Shown one piece after another: positions 7,881 to 15,765 of a stretch of DNA of 64,000 nt. The stretch covers positions 62,001 through 126,000 of the forward strand of contig JAQWOV010000019.1 of the NCBI GenBank assembly GCA_029245675.1. Direction: 5' to 3'. A model generated the notes under the pieces. It did not search any database, had not been told where the DNA came from, and saw only the letters and a list, made by a program, of their open reading frames with translations. Position numbers and translations under genes: made by a program. This DNA is from Acidimicrobiales bacterium (GTDB lineage: Bacteria > Actinomycetota > Acidimicrobiia > Acidimicrobiales > MedAcidi-G1). Positions within the stretch are counted from its first letter, which is position 1; every line of letters begins with the position of its first letter.

Positions 7881-9257
7881 ATGGCAATTAAAGTTGAATC
7901 CTCTTATGGCCTCTTAGGCACGGATAGTGGGGTCTCAGCGACAGTCACCGAGTCTGGTTCTATCCTCCCTATGTTTGGGAACTATCAAGTCGAGTGGTGG
8001 ATAGGAGAAGAAGAGCATTGGTATAGGCCTGAATCTGAAACAACTCTTGTGCATAAACGTGTTGGTTCAGCGCCAGTCTTTGAGACAAGTCTCACTATTT
8101 CATCAGGACGAATAGTGGCAAAAACTTGGGCAGCTATTGGTCGTGAGGCACAAAAACCTTCAGTAACAACAGAACTATCAAATGAATCATCTACACCAGT
8201 TGCTGTAGCGATTGTAGTTACTCCATTAGATGGCATAAAAAGGCTAAGAGTAGAAAAAAACTCCTTGATTGTGGATGAGTGCTCACAGGTCACGGTCGAC
8301 CGGCCACCGGGCTATTACTTGTTACAAGAAGGATCTAAAAATCTTGAAAACTTAATTTTTAATGGAAAGGCAGATAAAGAAATTCCACCACCATTAAAAA
8401 GCAGGAAAAAGAGTGCGACAGGCGCATTGATTGTCCCATTGACACATAAAAGCGGGCTTAGGTTCGTGATCGCTCCCACAATAGAAAAAAAGATAGATCC
8501 TGGGAGTCTTCCAGATTTTTCTCGTGTGGAAACTGGATGGGGTCAACGATTAAAAACGAGGGCAACCACGAATTTACCGAACAATGATCTTGGTGGTTTA
8601 GGGCCAAGAGCTCTGGTAGACCTTCTTATTTCAAGCCCGACACCTCAGGGAGCGATCCAACTTGCTGCGTGGGGGCTAGTAGACGATGCATCTGAAAGAA
8701 TCGCTTCTGCAGATCCAACCCCACAGTGGTTGAGTGCAGCGATTGAACTTTGGATTCGGCATCGACGGGTAGAAGATTTCCTGTCATCCGATGCAGTAAA
8801 GATCGAACCACTAGTTCGTTCTTTGAGAAAAAAAGATGCCCTAGGACAAGTCTTAACTGACGGTCTAACTTCGCTTTTGCGTGCGATAGGAGAAGATAGG
8901 GCTGCTAAAGATCTCACCAATTTAGATAGAGGTTTTCCTGATTCTCTTGTAAGTCCTTTTGATGACCTTGTTTCTGAAACCAACGAAGGAGTTCAACTCC
9001 TTTCTAAACCATTGCCTCGATCTTGGTACGGGAAAGATTTTGAATTACATGGAATGGCTACACGCTGGGGAAAACTAGGTTTCGCCGTTCGATGGCATGG
9101 GGAGAATGCAGCACTGTTATGGGAGATGGAGCCACACGAAGACCTAGCGCCGCTGATCACAATCCCCGGCTTACAGAAGGAATTTTCAACTTTTAAAACA
9201 GAAGGTGAAACTTTACTTACTCCTCTTCCGCCGAAAGACAATAATGGGACGTCCTAA
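7881..9257 (+). CDS. Conserved-looking hypothetical protein, 458 residues
   Basis: I do not recognise this protein. The first 200 or so residues look beta-rich (alternating short hydrophobic strands, TTELSNESSTPVAVAIVVTP), with no signal peptide. The middle (about 240-380) is helical with repeated LL and AIELW segments. The C terminus contains WGKLGFAVRWHGENAALLWEM, which I associate with uncharacterised actinobacterial proteins. A beta-sandwich followed by a helical domain is reminiscent of carbohydrate-active enzymes, but no catalytic motif supports that. ATG 7881 has TAGGAT 7 nt upstream. It overlaps rnhB by 14 bases, so both are probably co-transcribed. Confidence 0.6.
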   Translation: MAIKVESSYGLLGTDSGVSATVTESGSILPMFGNYQVEWWIGEEEHWYRPESETTLVHKRVGSAPVFETSLTISSGRIVAKTWAAIGREAQKPSVTTELSNESSTPVAVAIVVTPLDGIKRLRVEKNSLIVDECSQVTVDRPPGYYLLQEGSKNLENLIFNGKADKEIPPPLKSRKKSATGALIVPLTHKSGLRFVIAPTIEKKIDPGSLPDFSRVETGWGQRLKTRATTNLPNNDLGGLGPRALVDLLISSPTPQGAIQLAAWGLVDDASERIASADPTPQWLSAAIELWIRHRRVEDFLSSDAVKIEPLVRSLRKKDALGQVLTDGLTSLLRAIGEDRAAKDLTNLDRGFPDSLVSPFDDLVSETNEGVQLLSKPLPRSWYGKDFELHGMATRWGKLGFAVRWHGENAALLWEMEPHEDLAPLITIPGLQKEFSTFKTEGETLLTPLPPKDNNGTS

Positions 9258-9939
9258 AATGAGAGCTGCTCTTCAAGGGAAAGCGCCTGGACTTTCTGCA
9301 GAAAAAGTTTTATGGAACCAAGGCCATGAAGTAGTCGTTGGTTTAGATGAAGTCGGTAAAGGAGCGTGGGCAGGACCACTTACCATCGGAGCAGTAGTTG
9401 TGAACCAGGAAAAACGAATAACTGGGGTTCGTGATTCAAAGATGTTAACGGAGAAGGAAAGGGAAATACTTTTTGACCGGATCACAAATTGGGCTACCGC
9501 TTGGTCTGTGGGCCATGCTTCTAATGATGAATGTGATGAACTTGGTATGTCTGAGGCTCAGCGCCTAGCGGCGAGACGAGCGTTAGATGAACTCAGATTA
9601 AAGCCGGACAGGGCTTTGCTTGATGGGAACTGGGATTTTGTGGGTGGGGGAATAGCTCAAACCATTGTTAAAGGAGACACAACGAGTCTCTCTATAGCTT
9701 CTGCGTCGGTTATTGCAAAAGTTACACGAGATCGTTTATTGCGCGAAGCCAGCGATGAGTGGCCAGAATATTCTTTTTCTAGCAACAAGGGGTACCCGTG
9801 TCCGCGTCATCGCGAAGCTCTTTCTAATTTTGGAGCCACGAAATTTCATCGGAGATCCTGGAGTTTCATGGAAAATGCATCTAATGCGGGCGAACCAAGA
9901 CGTTTTCGTAGTAGCCCACAAATTAGATTATTTAATTGA
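9244..9939 (+). CDS. rnhB: Ribonuclease HII
   Basis: Removes RNA from RNA-DNA hybrids and single ribonucleotides from DNA. Catalytic motifs are GLDEVGKGAWAGPLTIGAVVV (Asp and Glu of the DEDD set), VRDSKMLTEKERE, ALLDGNWDF, the ASVIAKVTRDRLL helix, and the C-terminal GYPCPRHREAL followed by HRRSW. The catalytic site reads DEVGKGAW where DEVGRG is usual, an actinobacterial variant. The start is ATG 9244 or ATG 9259; the first overlaps the upstream gene by 14 bases, the second falls just after its stop. Length of about 231 residues is normal. Confidence 0.93.
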   Translation: MGRPKMRAALQGKAPGLSAEKVLWNQGHEVVVGLDEVGKGAWAGPLTIGAVVVNQEKRITGVRDSKMLTEKEREILFDRITNWATAWSVGHASNDECDELGMSEAQRLAARRALDELRLKPDRALLDGNWDFVGGGIAQTIVKGDTTSLSIASASVIAKVTRDRLLREASDEWPEYSFSSNKGYPCPRHREALSNFGATKFHRRSWSFMENASNAGEPRRFRSSPQIRLFN

Positions 9940-9970
9940 GGCAATGTTGTTTACACATGTTTCAATTCAC

Positions 9971-9976
9971 TAATCT
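9971..9976 (+). promoter_or_regulatory. -10 box (leaderless) for the small membrane protein gene
   Basis: TAATCT lies 8 nt before ATG 9985, with no ribosome binding site between. It fits the TANNNT-N6-8-start pattern repeated across the window. Confidence 0.45.
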
Positions 9977-9984
9977 TTGTCGTC

Positions 9985-10383
9985 ATGGCGCAAATTATTA
10001 GAAGGTTATGGCTGCTTATAATTTGGACAGTCTTTATCTGGGTTAATCGAATAAGAAACTTGATTAATGATCCAGAAGTTGAATTATCTGAAAAAATTTG
10101 GGTGTTTGTGGTTGCAGGAATTTTTTTATTACTCGTCTTGGTTGCGTTAATTTTTTTAACAGGTTTCTGGAAAAAATATGGCCCAGCCACTGCTCGATTT
10201 GCAGCAATCTTTGGTTTAGGGACGTCGATTTTCTGGCTTATCCGTGGGGCAGGAATACTCTTTGAGGGACAGCATGACTTCGGATTCAAATTCATTCATT
10301 CAGGTCTTGCGCTGATATCAATTTTCCTAGGAACCTTTCTTTACATGGCGGGAGATCGTCCAAAAAGTAAGTTCCTAAATTAG
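9985..10383 (+). CDS. Small membrane protein, unknown function
   Basis: Protein of 132 residues with about four hydrophobic stretches (LLIIWTVFIWV, VFVVAGIFLLLVLVALIFLTGF, a weaker one near FAAIFGLGTSIFWLI, and HSGLALISIFLGTFLYMAG). A short acidic region (NDPEVELSEKI) follows the first. No known family is recognised. A TAATCT box at 9971-9976 lies 8 nt before the ATG and there is no Shine-Dalgarno sequence, so it looks leaderless with its own promoter rather than coupled to rnhB. Confidence 0.6.
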   Translation: MAQIIRRLWLLIIWTVFIWVNRIRNLINDPEVELSEKIWVFVVAGIFLLLVLVALIFLTGFWKKYGPATARFAAIFGLGTSIFWLIRGAGILFEGQHDFGFKFIHSGLALISIFLGTFLYMAGDRPKSKFLN

Positions 10384-10404
10384 GGAGATAGATCCGTCGT
10401 CCGC

Positions 10405-10410
10405 TAGCCT
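10405..10410 (+). promoter_or_regulatory. -10 box (leaderless) for the 109-residue gene
   Basis: TAGCCT lies 6 nt before ATG 10417. The same hexamer occurs 7-8 nt before the starts at 34021 and 45951 on the minus strand. Confidence 0.45.
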
Positions 10411-10416
10411 CGCAGT

Positions 10417-10746
10417 ATGGGTCAACCAATTACAGTCGTGGAAAAAACTTCTTCTCGTGAGGGAATCATTCGATTTGAAATTAATCGGAGTCTTACCGGC
10501 ATGGGGCATGAACGGTACCTTCTAGGTCAAGAGATCACTGGCGATACACCAGCGGATGAGTTAGCACGACGTCTTTTTGAACATAGCAATTTTAATGGTG
10601 TGCATGTCAATGCGAATGTGATCACCATTGACATTGGAGAAGGTAAAACCGATGGAGTAGCAGATGTAATAGCGGATCTTCATCTTTATTACATCGAAGG
10701 TGTGGAAGTCCCCACCGACGAAGAAATAGCTGCAGAGAACTCTTGA
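10417..10746 (+). CDS. Small protein with weak resemblance to the Nfu/NifU N-terminal domain
   Basis: Soluble protein of 109 residues. The order of elements (an IIRFEINRSLTG strand, ADELARRLFEHSNFNGVHVNANVITIDI, then GVADVIADLHLYY) recalls the Nfu N-terminal scaffold fold, in which a gene-specific residue pattern LaerLf..gV..V....itVt is usual. The cysteines of the NifU C-terminal cluster domain are absent, so it could not carry a cluster by itself. The identification is weak; treat as hypothetical. It has a TAGCCT box 6 nt before ATG and is followed after 23 nt by the methyltransferase gene. Confidence 0.5.
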   Translation: MGQPITVVEKTSSREGIIRFEINRSLTGMGHERYLLGQEITGDTPADELARRLFEHSNFNGVHVNANVITIDIGEGKTDGVADVIADLHLYYIEGVEVPTDEEIAAENS

Positions 10747-10769
10747 TTAGTAAATCGTAGGTTACTTAG

Positions 10770-11384
10770 GTGGATGAGGAAAAATCTGATGTGGGTGTAG
10801 GCCCACATCCCGAGCCATGGCCTACTGATCTTCGTTATGATCCGGAACTTTTAGCTAACGGAGATCGCCGCAATGTAATTGATCGGTTCCGGTACTGGCG
10901 CCGCGAAGCGATTGTTGAAGAACTTGATCGAAGCCGCCACGGATTTCATATTGCGATAGAAAATTGGGCTCATGACTTAAATATTGGGACGGTTGTACGT
11001 AACGCTAATGCTTTTTTGGCAGCTGGTGTCCATATTGTGGGGCGTAGAAAATGGAATCGCCGAGGAGCGATGGTGACTGATAGGTACCAGCATGTGAGTC
11101 ACCATCCCACAATTGAAGACTTACTTTCTTGGGCTGATGATCAAGAGCTTCCAATAATTGGAATCGACAATCTTCCAGGGTCTGTCGCTATTGAGAAAAC
11201 AGAACTTCCAGAAAGGTGTGTGCTGTTACTGGGTCAAGAAGGCCCTGGGCTTTCAGACCAAGCACGAGAAGCAGTAATTAAGGTATGTTCAATTTCACAA
11301 TATGGGTCAACACGATCAATTAATGCTGGGGTAGCCTCTGGAATCGCGATGCATACTTGGATAAGACAGCATGCGGAAATATGA
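10770..11384 (+). CDS. SpoU/TrmH-family RNA 2'-O-methyltransferase
   Basis: Methylates the 2'-hydroxyl of a tRNA or rRNA nucleoside using SAM through a trefoil-knot fold. The three SPOUT motifs are visible: NIGTVVRNANAFLAAGVHIV, LLLGQEGPGLSDQA and the knot-forming SISQYGSTRSINAGVASGIAMHTW. At 204 residues it is a TrmH-type enzyme without the L30e-like extension of rRNA-specific members. The start is GTG 10770. The target position cannot be told from sequence. Its stop overlaps the lipoprotein gene start (ATGA). Confidence 0.85.
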   Translation: MDEEKSDVGVGPHPEPWPTDLRYDPELLANGDRRNVIDRFRYWRREAIVEELDRSRHGFHIAIENWAHDLNIGTVVRNANAFLAAGVHIVGRRKWNRRGAMVTDRYQHVSHHPTIEDLLSWADDQELPIIGIDNLPGSVAIEKTELPERCVLLLGQEGPGLSDQAREAVIKVCSISQYGSTRSINAGVASGIAMHTWIRQHAEI

Positions 11385-12151
11385 GGAATCTCATGGTTGA
11401 GGTAATTAAAAAAATATTTTTTGCACTGATAGTGGCTACGTTAATTTCTTGTTCTTCAAGCACTACTGATGATGCTTCACCAACAAGTATGGCTATGGAT
11501 CATAATGACAGCCATGATCATCATCACGACCACGGAAACAGCCTTGATGTTTCTCAATTAACGGATCCGCCAACAGTTTCCATTTCTGGAACAGCAACAG
11601 AAACCGGAGAAGTCAATTTGAACTTCGCGGTTAAGAATCTTGAACTAGTTCCAATAAGTCCACCTTCTGAACATGAATCAGGTCAAGGGCATCTGCACTT
11701 ATATGTAGACGGTGTTTCGGTTGCAATGCTTCATGAAACAAGTTATGTGGTTACTGATCTCACAAAAGGTCTACATAACTTCCGAGTGGCTATATCCACA
11801 AATGATCATCGCGAGTATCACGTTGACGGGAAAGCTATATCTGACTCAATCTCTATAGAAATCGAAGAAGGCGAAGAAACCCCTGAAGTGGATAAAGGAA
11901 TAACTGTAGAAGTAAAAAATGGAACAGTTGTTGATGGCCTCCAAAGGCTAACCGTAGATGTTGGAGAGCAAGTAAGCATTACTTTGTTGTCAGATGAAGA
12001 CGACATGTTTCACCTCCATGTGTACGACCTTGAGGTTTCACTTACCGCCGGCCAGCCCGAAACACTGCAATTTCAAGCAGATGTTCCAGGCGTTTTTGAA
12101 GGAGAACTTCATGAAGCCGGTTATCAAATTCTTGCACTTGAAGTTTCCTAG
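11381..12151 (+). CDS. His-rich extracytoplasmic lipoprotein with C-terminal cupredoxin-like domain
   Basis: Protein of 256 residues with a lipoprotein signal: a hydrophobic segment IFFALIVATLISC in which LISC is a good lipobox. Directly after it is a His/Asp cluster (MDHNDSHDHHHDHG), a likely metal-binding site. Domain 1 (about residues 55-165) has GHLHLYVDG and GLHNFRVAISTNDHREYHVDG. Domain 2 (about 175-256) has VDVGEQVSITLLSDEDDMFHLHVYDLEVSL and PGVFEGELHEAG, similar to cupredoxin-like domains that bind copper or other metals. ATG 11381 overlaps the previous stop; ATG 11393 is possible. The next membrane-protein gene overlaps by 1 nt, so the pair probably acts together at the cell surface. 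Copper specificity is inferred. Confidence 0.65.
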   Translation: MRNLMVEVIKKIFFALIVATLISCSSSTTDDASPTSMAMDHNDSHDHHHDHGNSLDVSQLTDPPTVSISGTATETGEVNLNFAVKNLELVPISPPSEHESGQGHLHLYVDGVSVAMLHETSYVVTDLTKGLHNFRVAISTNDHREYHVDGKAISDSISIEIEEGEETPEVDKGITVEVKNGTVVDGLQRLTVDVGEQVSITLLSDEDDMFHLHVYDLEVSLTAGQPETLQFQADVPGVFEGELHEAGYQILALEVS

Positions 12152-13461
12152 TGGTCCTTATCTTTAATTCGCTATTTGCTCATGGGGTAGGAGGGCGAAG
12201 CGATCTTCCAATTTCAGAATGGATTGCAGCATGGAGCGGGGCAATGGCACTGTTGCTCTCGTTTGCCGCACTTGGCTTGCTTTGGCATCAACCAAGATTT
12301 CCAAAACTATTGAACGGACATCTAATTTCAAAATTAGTGAAGACCAGTCAGGTTGTTGCAGCAACTGCTCGACTGGTAGTGCTAGTGCTTTTCTTCGTCG
12401 TACTTGCCGCTTGTTTTATCGGACCTGATAATACGGTCGCCAATATTGCTCCGACGACTGTGTTCATTATTTTTTGGGTCGGGGTAGCTATCTCTTCTGC
12501 CATTTTTGGCCCTTTTTGGAAAACGGTTAGCCCGTGGGAAACTTTAGGAAAGTTGCTGGATAAAAGTCGCACCGTTGTAACACGCCCTGCACCTAATTGG
12601 CTTACTTCCGGATGGGCTGCACTAATCCCGATCACAATTTTCCATTGGTTAGAACTTGCTTATCATCATGGATCGAGTCCCCGTGTTCTTGGTTGGAGCA
12701 TTTTGATTTACACGGTGTTCTTATTGGCACTGGCTTGGCGATGGGGGTGGGCTGAAGCCAGAAAAGCTGAAGGGTTTGGGGTTTTATTTCAGCTTATTGC
12801 AGCTATTTCCCCAATTTTTAAGGGTGAAGACAATCGGCTAAAAGTAAGACTTCCATTTGTAGGTATCTCGGCTTTAAACATGTCAGGTCCTTCAATAGCA
12901 ATTGTTTTGGCTGCATTGGGAGGCACAGCATTTGATGGTGTGTCACGAACTGGATGGTGGTTAGACCTAGCTGTCGGCAAGTCAGGTGGGGGCTTAACTG
13001 TGGTGAACACCTTGGGTTTGGCTTGGGTTGCGTTAATTATTGGTGTTGCATACCATCAGGCTTCGCGCATTGGGTCTCGATTGACTAGTGACCAAAATTT
13101 TGCACAGATATTTGGAGGTTCGTTGATCCCGATTCTTATCGGATATGACGTAGCACACTATTTCTCTTTGTTGATTCTTGAAGGTCAAGCATTCAAAATC
13201 TTACTTTCCGACCCTTATGGACAAGGATGGAATATATTCGGCACAGCTGATCATGCAATTAACTGGACTGTAGTTTCAACCACCGTCATCGGATGGGTGC
13301 AAATTGGGTCAATTGTTTGTGGGCATCTCCTAGGGGTCTTGTTCGCTCATGATCGTTCTGTGGAACTATGGTCAAAGCGAACTGCACTACGAAGCCAATA
13401 CCCCATGCTTATGGTTATGGTTCTCTACACGGTTATGGGCTTAGTGCTCATGACAGGCTAG
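12151..13461 (+). CDS. Polytopic membrane protein (family often labelled fenitrothion hydrolase)
   Basis: Protein of 436 residues with about ten transmembrane helices and the family N-terminal motif AHGVGGRSDLPISEW. Internal segments include WHQPRFPKL, GPFWKTVSPWETL and GYDVAHYFSLLILEGQAF. The label fenitrothion hydrolase is widely propagated for this family but no hydrolase motif is visible, so I do not assign it. Conserved His residues in or near helices could be metal ligands. GTG 12151 overlaps the last base of the His-rich lipoprotein's stop codon, which argues for a shared job such as metal handling or transport. Confidence 0.6.
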   Translation: MVLIFNSLFAHGVGGRSDLPISEWIAAWSGAMALLLSFAALGLLWHQPRFPKLLNGHLISKLVKTSQVVAATARLVVLVLFFVVLAACFIGPDNTVANIAPTTVFIIFWVGVAISSAIFGPFWKTVSPWETLGKLLDKSRTVVTRPAPNWLTSGWAALIPITIFHWLELAYHHGSSPRVLGWSILIYTVFLLALAWRWGWAEARKAEGFGVLFQLIAAISPIFKGEDNRLKVRLPFVGISALNMSGPSIAIVLAALGGTAFDGVSRTGWWLDLAVGKSGGGLTVVNTLGLAWVALIIGVAYHQASRIGSRLTSDQNFAQIFGGSLIPILIGYDVAHYFSLLILEGQAFKILLSDPYGQGWNIFGTADHAINWTVVSTTVIGWVQIGSIVCGHLLGVLFAHDRSVELWSKRTALRSQYPMLMVMVLYTVMGLVLMTG

Positions 13462-13492
13462 TTTTATAGATCAAGAAGGAAGGAGCAATACC

Positions 13493-13996
13493 GTGGAAGA
13501 ACGCGAAGAAATGGATTGGGTTAAATATGGCGCTGCGGTGAGGCAACTTGCTCAGACTATTGCAGATGATGGTTATAAGCCGGACATGATCTTGGCAATA
13601 GTTAGGGGAGGAATGTTTGTAGCAGGTTCGCTTGGTTACGCTCTCGCGGTAAAGAATCTTTATGTAATTAATGTTGAGTACTACACGGCGGTAGATGAGC
13701 GTTTAGATTTGCCCGTCGTGCTTCCTCCTTATGTTGATTGGGTTAATCTTGACGATGCAAAGATATTGATAGCTGATGATGTAGCCGATACTGGTCATAC
13801 TTTGAAGTTGGTTCACGATACGGCCAAAGAGCAAGTAGCTGAAGTTCGTTCTGCGGTTCTGTATCAGAAGCCTCAATCAGTGGTTGACTGTGATTATGTC
13901 TGGAAACACACGGACCTTTGGATCAATTTTCCATGGTCAACAGAGCCACCAGTGGTAGATCTTGACTCAGCTTCGTATAAAGCGCTTGATGCTTGA
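13493..13996 (+). CDS. Purine-type phosphoribosyltransferase
   Basis: Type I PRTase of 167 residues that would couple a purine base to PRPP for salvage. The PRPP-binding loop is ILIADDVADTGHTL, an early strand is DMILAIVRGGMFVAGSLGYALAVKNLYVINVEYY, and WINFPWSTEPPV near the C terminus resembles Gpt-like xanthine/guanine PRTases. GTG 13493 has a strong Shine-Dalgarno sequence (AAGGAGC, AGGAG at 13481-13485, spacing 7). It sits just upstream of the purine-type catabolic island, so salvage of the same bases is plausible. The exact base is not determined. Confidence 0.8.
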   Translation: MEEREEMDWVKYGAAVRQLAQTIADDGYKPDMILAIVRGGMFVAGSLGYALAVKNLYVINVEYYTAVDERLDLPVVLPPYVDWVNLDDAKILIADDVADTGHTLKLVHDTAKEQVAEVRSAVLYQKPQSVVDCDYVWKHTDLWINFPWSTEPPVVDLDSASYKALDA

Positions 13997-13997
13997 T

Positions 13998-14363
13998 TTA
14001 GTTTTGTTCTGAATGCTCTAAATAGTTGTAGATAGTAAATCGACTTACGCTAAGAGCCTCCGCTACATCTTCAACGGATTTACGAAGAGTAAAGGCACCC
14101 CACTCATTTAGGAGAGCTACGGCTTGCTGCTTCTCTAATCGAGTCATATTTTCACGTGAAGTGCCGATTTCTTGTTCCGCGGTTTGAAGAAGATGGTCTA
14201 AAGCTTGATTCAGATCAGGTCTTCTGAGTCCGCCGACTATCTCATCATTCCAGAATAGAGGAAAGTCAGTTTCTGTTACTTCGTTTGGTAGAAGTAACTT
14301 TGCTCCAATTGCTTCTACGAAAGGGGCTAGGGTTTTCAGAAGCGGATGGTTGTAAGAAGTCAC
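13998..14363 (-). CDS. Compact HTH transcriptional regulator (YheO/DauR-type DNA-binding domain)
   Basis: Protein of 121 residues. The C terminus (ALLNEWGAFTLRKSVEDVAEALSVSRFTIYNYL) is a clear HTH of the YheO-like class, with the recognition helix in VSRFTIYNYL. The N-terminal half (PLLKTLAPFVEAIGAKLL, PLFWNDEIVGGLRRP) may be a reduced ligand-sensing domain; the classical PAS-like YheO domain is not full length. GTG 14363 is chosen because TACTGT (14371-14376) lies exactly 7 nt upstream; the longer frame to 14420 would cover the shared 18-bp element. Divergent from the molybdenum hydroxylase run, it is the obvious candidate to control that run. Confidence 0.72.
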   Translation of the reverse strand: MTSYNHPLLKTLAPFVEAIGAKLLLPNEVTETDFPLFWNDEIVGGLRRPDLNQALDHLLQTAEQEIGTSRENMTRLEKQQAVALLNEWGAFTLRKSVEDVAEALSVSRFTIYNYLEHSEQN

Positions 14364-14391
14364 ATTTTTAACAGTACCGCATTTATGAAAG

Positions 14392-14409
14392 TTGACAAAA
14401 TGTTGAAAT
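14392..14409. promoter_or_regulatory. Shared 18-bp operator candidate, copy 1 (regulator/XDH divergent promoter)
   Basis: TTGACAAAATGTTGAAAT occurs here and, identically, at 34046-34063. It is an imperfect palindrome (TTGACA-AAA-TGTTGAA). On the plus strand its TTGACA (14392-14397) is spaced 17 bp from CAGCAT (14415-14420), which is 8 nt before ATG 14429: a good promoter for the XDH run. On the minus strand TTGTCA-N16-TACTGT would serve the regulator. A factor binding here would therefore meet both promoters. The match is seen; function is inferred. Confidence 0.6.
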
Positions 14410-14428
14410 GCAGGCAGCATTAATACTT

Positions 14429-15280
14429 ATGCCAGTTACTGTCGCGCGCTCGCTTGATCATGCTTTAGCAGCTTTAGAGGAATGTCCAGAAGCCCTAATT
14501 CTGGCTGGCGGGACAGACGTGATGGTTCAAGTAAATAAAGGGTCCCTGTCTGTAGATCAAGTTGTAGCGATCGGCCGTGTGCCAGAACTTCAAGGATGGA
14601 GCAGGGAAGACGATTGGCTCCATCTCGGTGCTGGCGTTACTTATTCAGAGATGATGGGTAAAGAAATTTCTTCAATGGTGCCTGCTTTGGCTCAAGCGTC
14701 AAGAACGGTTGGATCTCCTCAAATAAGAAATGCAGGGACGATAGGTGGAAATTTGGGGACCTCATCACCTGCGGGAGACACTTTGCCAACCCTTTTTGCT
14801 TTGGAAGCGGTATTGACGATTCGGTCATCAGCTGGAATTCGGAAATTGCCGATAAATCAATTTGTTGTCGGAGTTAAACAGAATGCCCTTCAACCGGGGG
14901 AGTTGATTGAAAAAATTAGTGTTCCTGTTCTTGAAGGCTCTCAAGAATTTTGTAAAATTGGACCACGCAATGCAATGGTGATTTCAGTTGCGTCCTTCAC
15001 GCTTCTTACCGATGTGAAAGAAAATCAAGTTCGAAGTTGTTTAGGTACTGTTGGCCCGGTTCCGATTCGCCCCACGGAGGCTGAAAATCTTCTTTCAAAT
15101 GGTGTGGATTGGGGAAAAAATGAAGTTAGTTCTGAGGTTCTAGACGCATTTGCTTCATTATGTGCAGATGCAGCACAACCTATAGATGATCATCGTGGAT
15201 CAGCGGCATACCGTCGTCATGCAATTAAAATTTTATCCCGTCGCGCAGCATGCAGAATTTTCAGTGAGGGCAACTCATGA
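14429..15280 (+). CDS. Molybdenum hydroxylase, FAD-binding subunit (CoxM/XdhB type)
   Basis: Medium subunit of a xanthine-dehydrogenase-family enzyme that passes electrons from the [2Fe-2S] subunit through FAD. FAD motifs are LAGGTDVMVQV (about residues 30-40) and SRTVGSPQIRNAGTIGGNLGTSSPAGDTLP. The C-terminal CO-dehydrogenase flavoprotein domain follows, and ISVASFTL and CLGTVGPVPIRPTEAE are typical. Length of 283 residues is normal. ATG 14429 is favoured by the promoter spacing; ATG 14408 is possible. The next gene overlaps by 4 nt (ATGA). Confidence 0.9.
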   Translation: MPVTVARSLDHALAALEECPEALILAGGTDVMVQVNKGSLSVDQVVAIGRVPELQGWSREDDWLHLGAGVTYSEMMGKEISSMVPALAQASRTVGSPQIRNAGTIGGNLGTSSPAGDTLPTLFALEAVLTIRSSAGIRKLPINQFVVGVKQNALQPGELIEKISVPVLEGSQEFCKIGPRNAMVISVASFTLLTDVKENQVRSCLGTVGPVPIRPTEAENLLSNGVDWGKNEVSSEVLDAFASLCADAAQPIDDHRGSAAYRRHAIKILSRRAACRIFSEGNS

Positions 15281-15765
15281 GTAATGATTTTTACACTCTT
15301 AATGTAAACGGAAAAGATCATCAGGTTGCTGATTCTTGGGTGGGTGAAAGTTTGCTCTGGGTTCTACGGGAACGTTTGGGTTTCCCTGGAGCAAAGAACG
15401 CTTGTGAAGAAGGGGAGTGTGGATCGTGCTCGGTTCGGATAGGGGAAGAAGTCGTATGCAGTTGCCTAGTTTTGGCAGGATCAGCCATAGAACAAGACAT
15501 CACCACTATTGAAGGTCTTTCTGCTGAAGGAGAGTTAAGTGATGTTCAGCAAGCTTTTATAGATGCAGGTGCAGTTCAATGCGGTTTCTGTACCCCGGGT
15601 CTACTGGTCACTATTGATGACCTTTTAGAAAAAAATAAAAACCCTGATGATCTAACCGTGCGAGAAGCGATAAGTGGAAACTTGTGTAGATGTACTGGGT
15701 ATGGACGGATTCTTGAGGCAGTACAAATGGCTGCAGCTTCCCGAAGGGGAGAAAAACGTGAGTGA
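15277..15765 (+). CDS. Molybdenum hydroxylase, [2Fe-2S] subunit (CoxS/XdhC type)
   Basis: Small iron-sulfur subunit of 162 residues. The plant-type ferredoxin cluster is ACEEGECGSCSVRIG with a later Cys (EEVVCSCLV), and the second helical cluster is QCGFCTPGLL followed by GNLCRCTGYGRI. Both clusters have their full Cys sets. It starts at an ATGA overlap with the FAD subunit and its end overlaps the large subunit by 8 bases, so the three subunits are translationally coupled. Confidence 0.93.
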   Translation: MSNDFYTLNVNGKDHQVADSWVGESLLWVLRERLGFPGAKNACEEGECGSCSVRIGEEVVCSCLVLAGSAIEQDITTIEGLSAEGELSDVQQAFIDAGAVQCGFCTPGLLVTIDDLLEKNKNPDDLTVREAISGNLCRCTGYGRILEAVQMAAASRRGEKRE

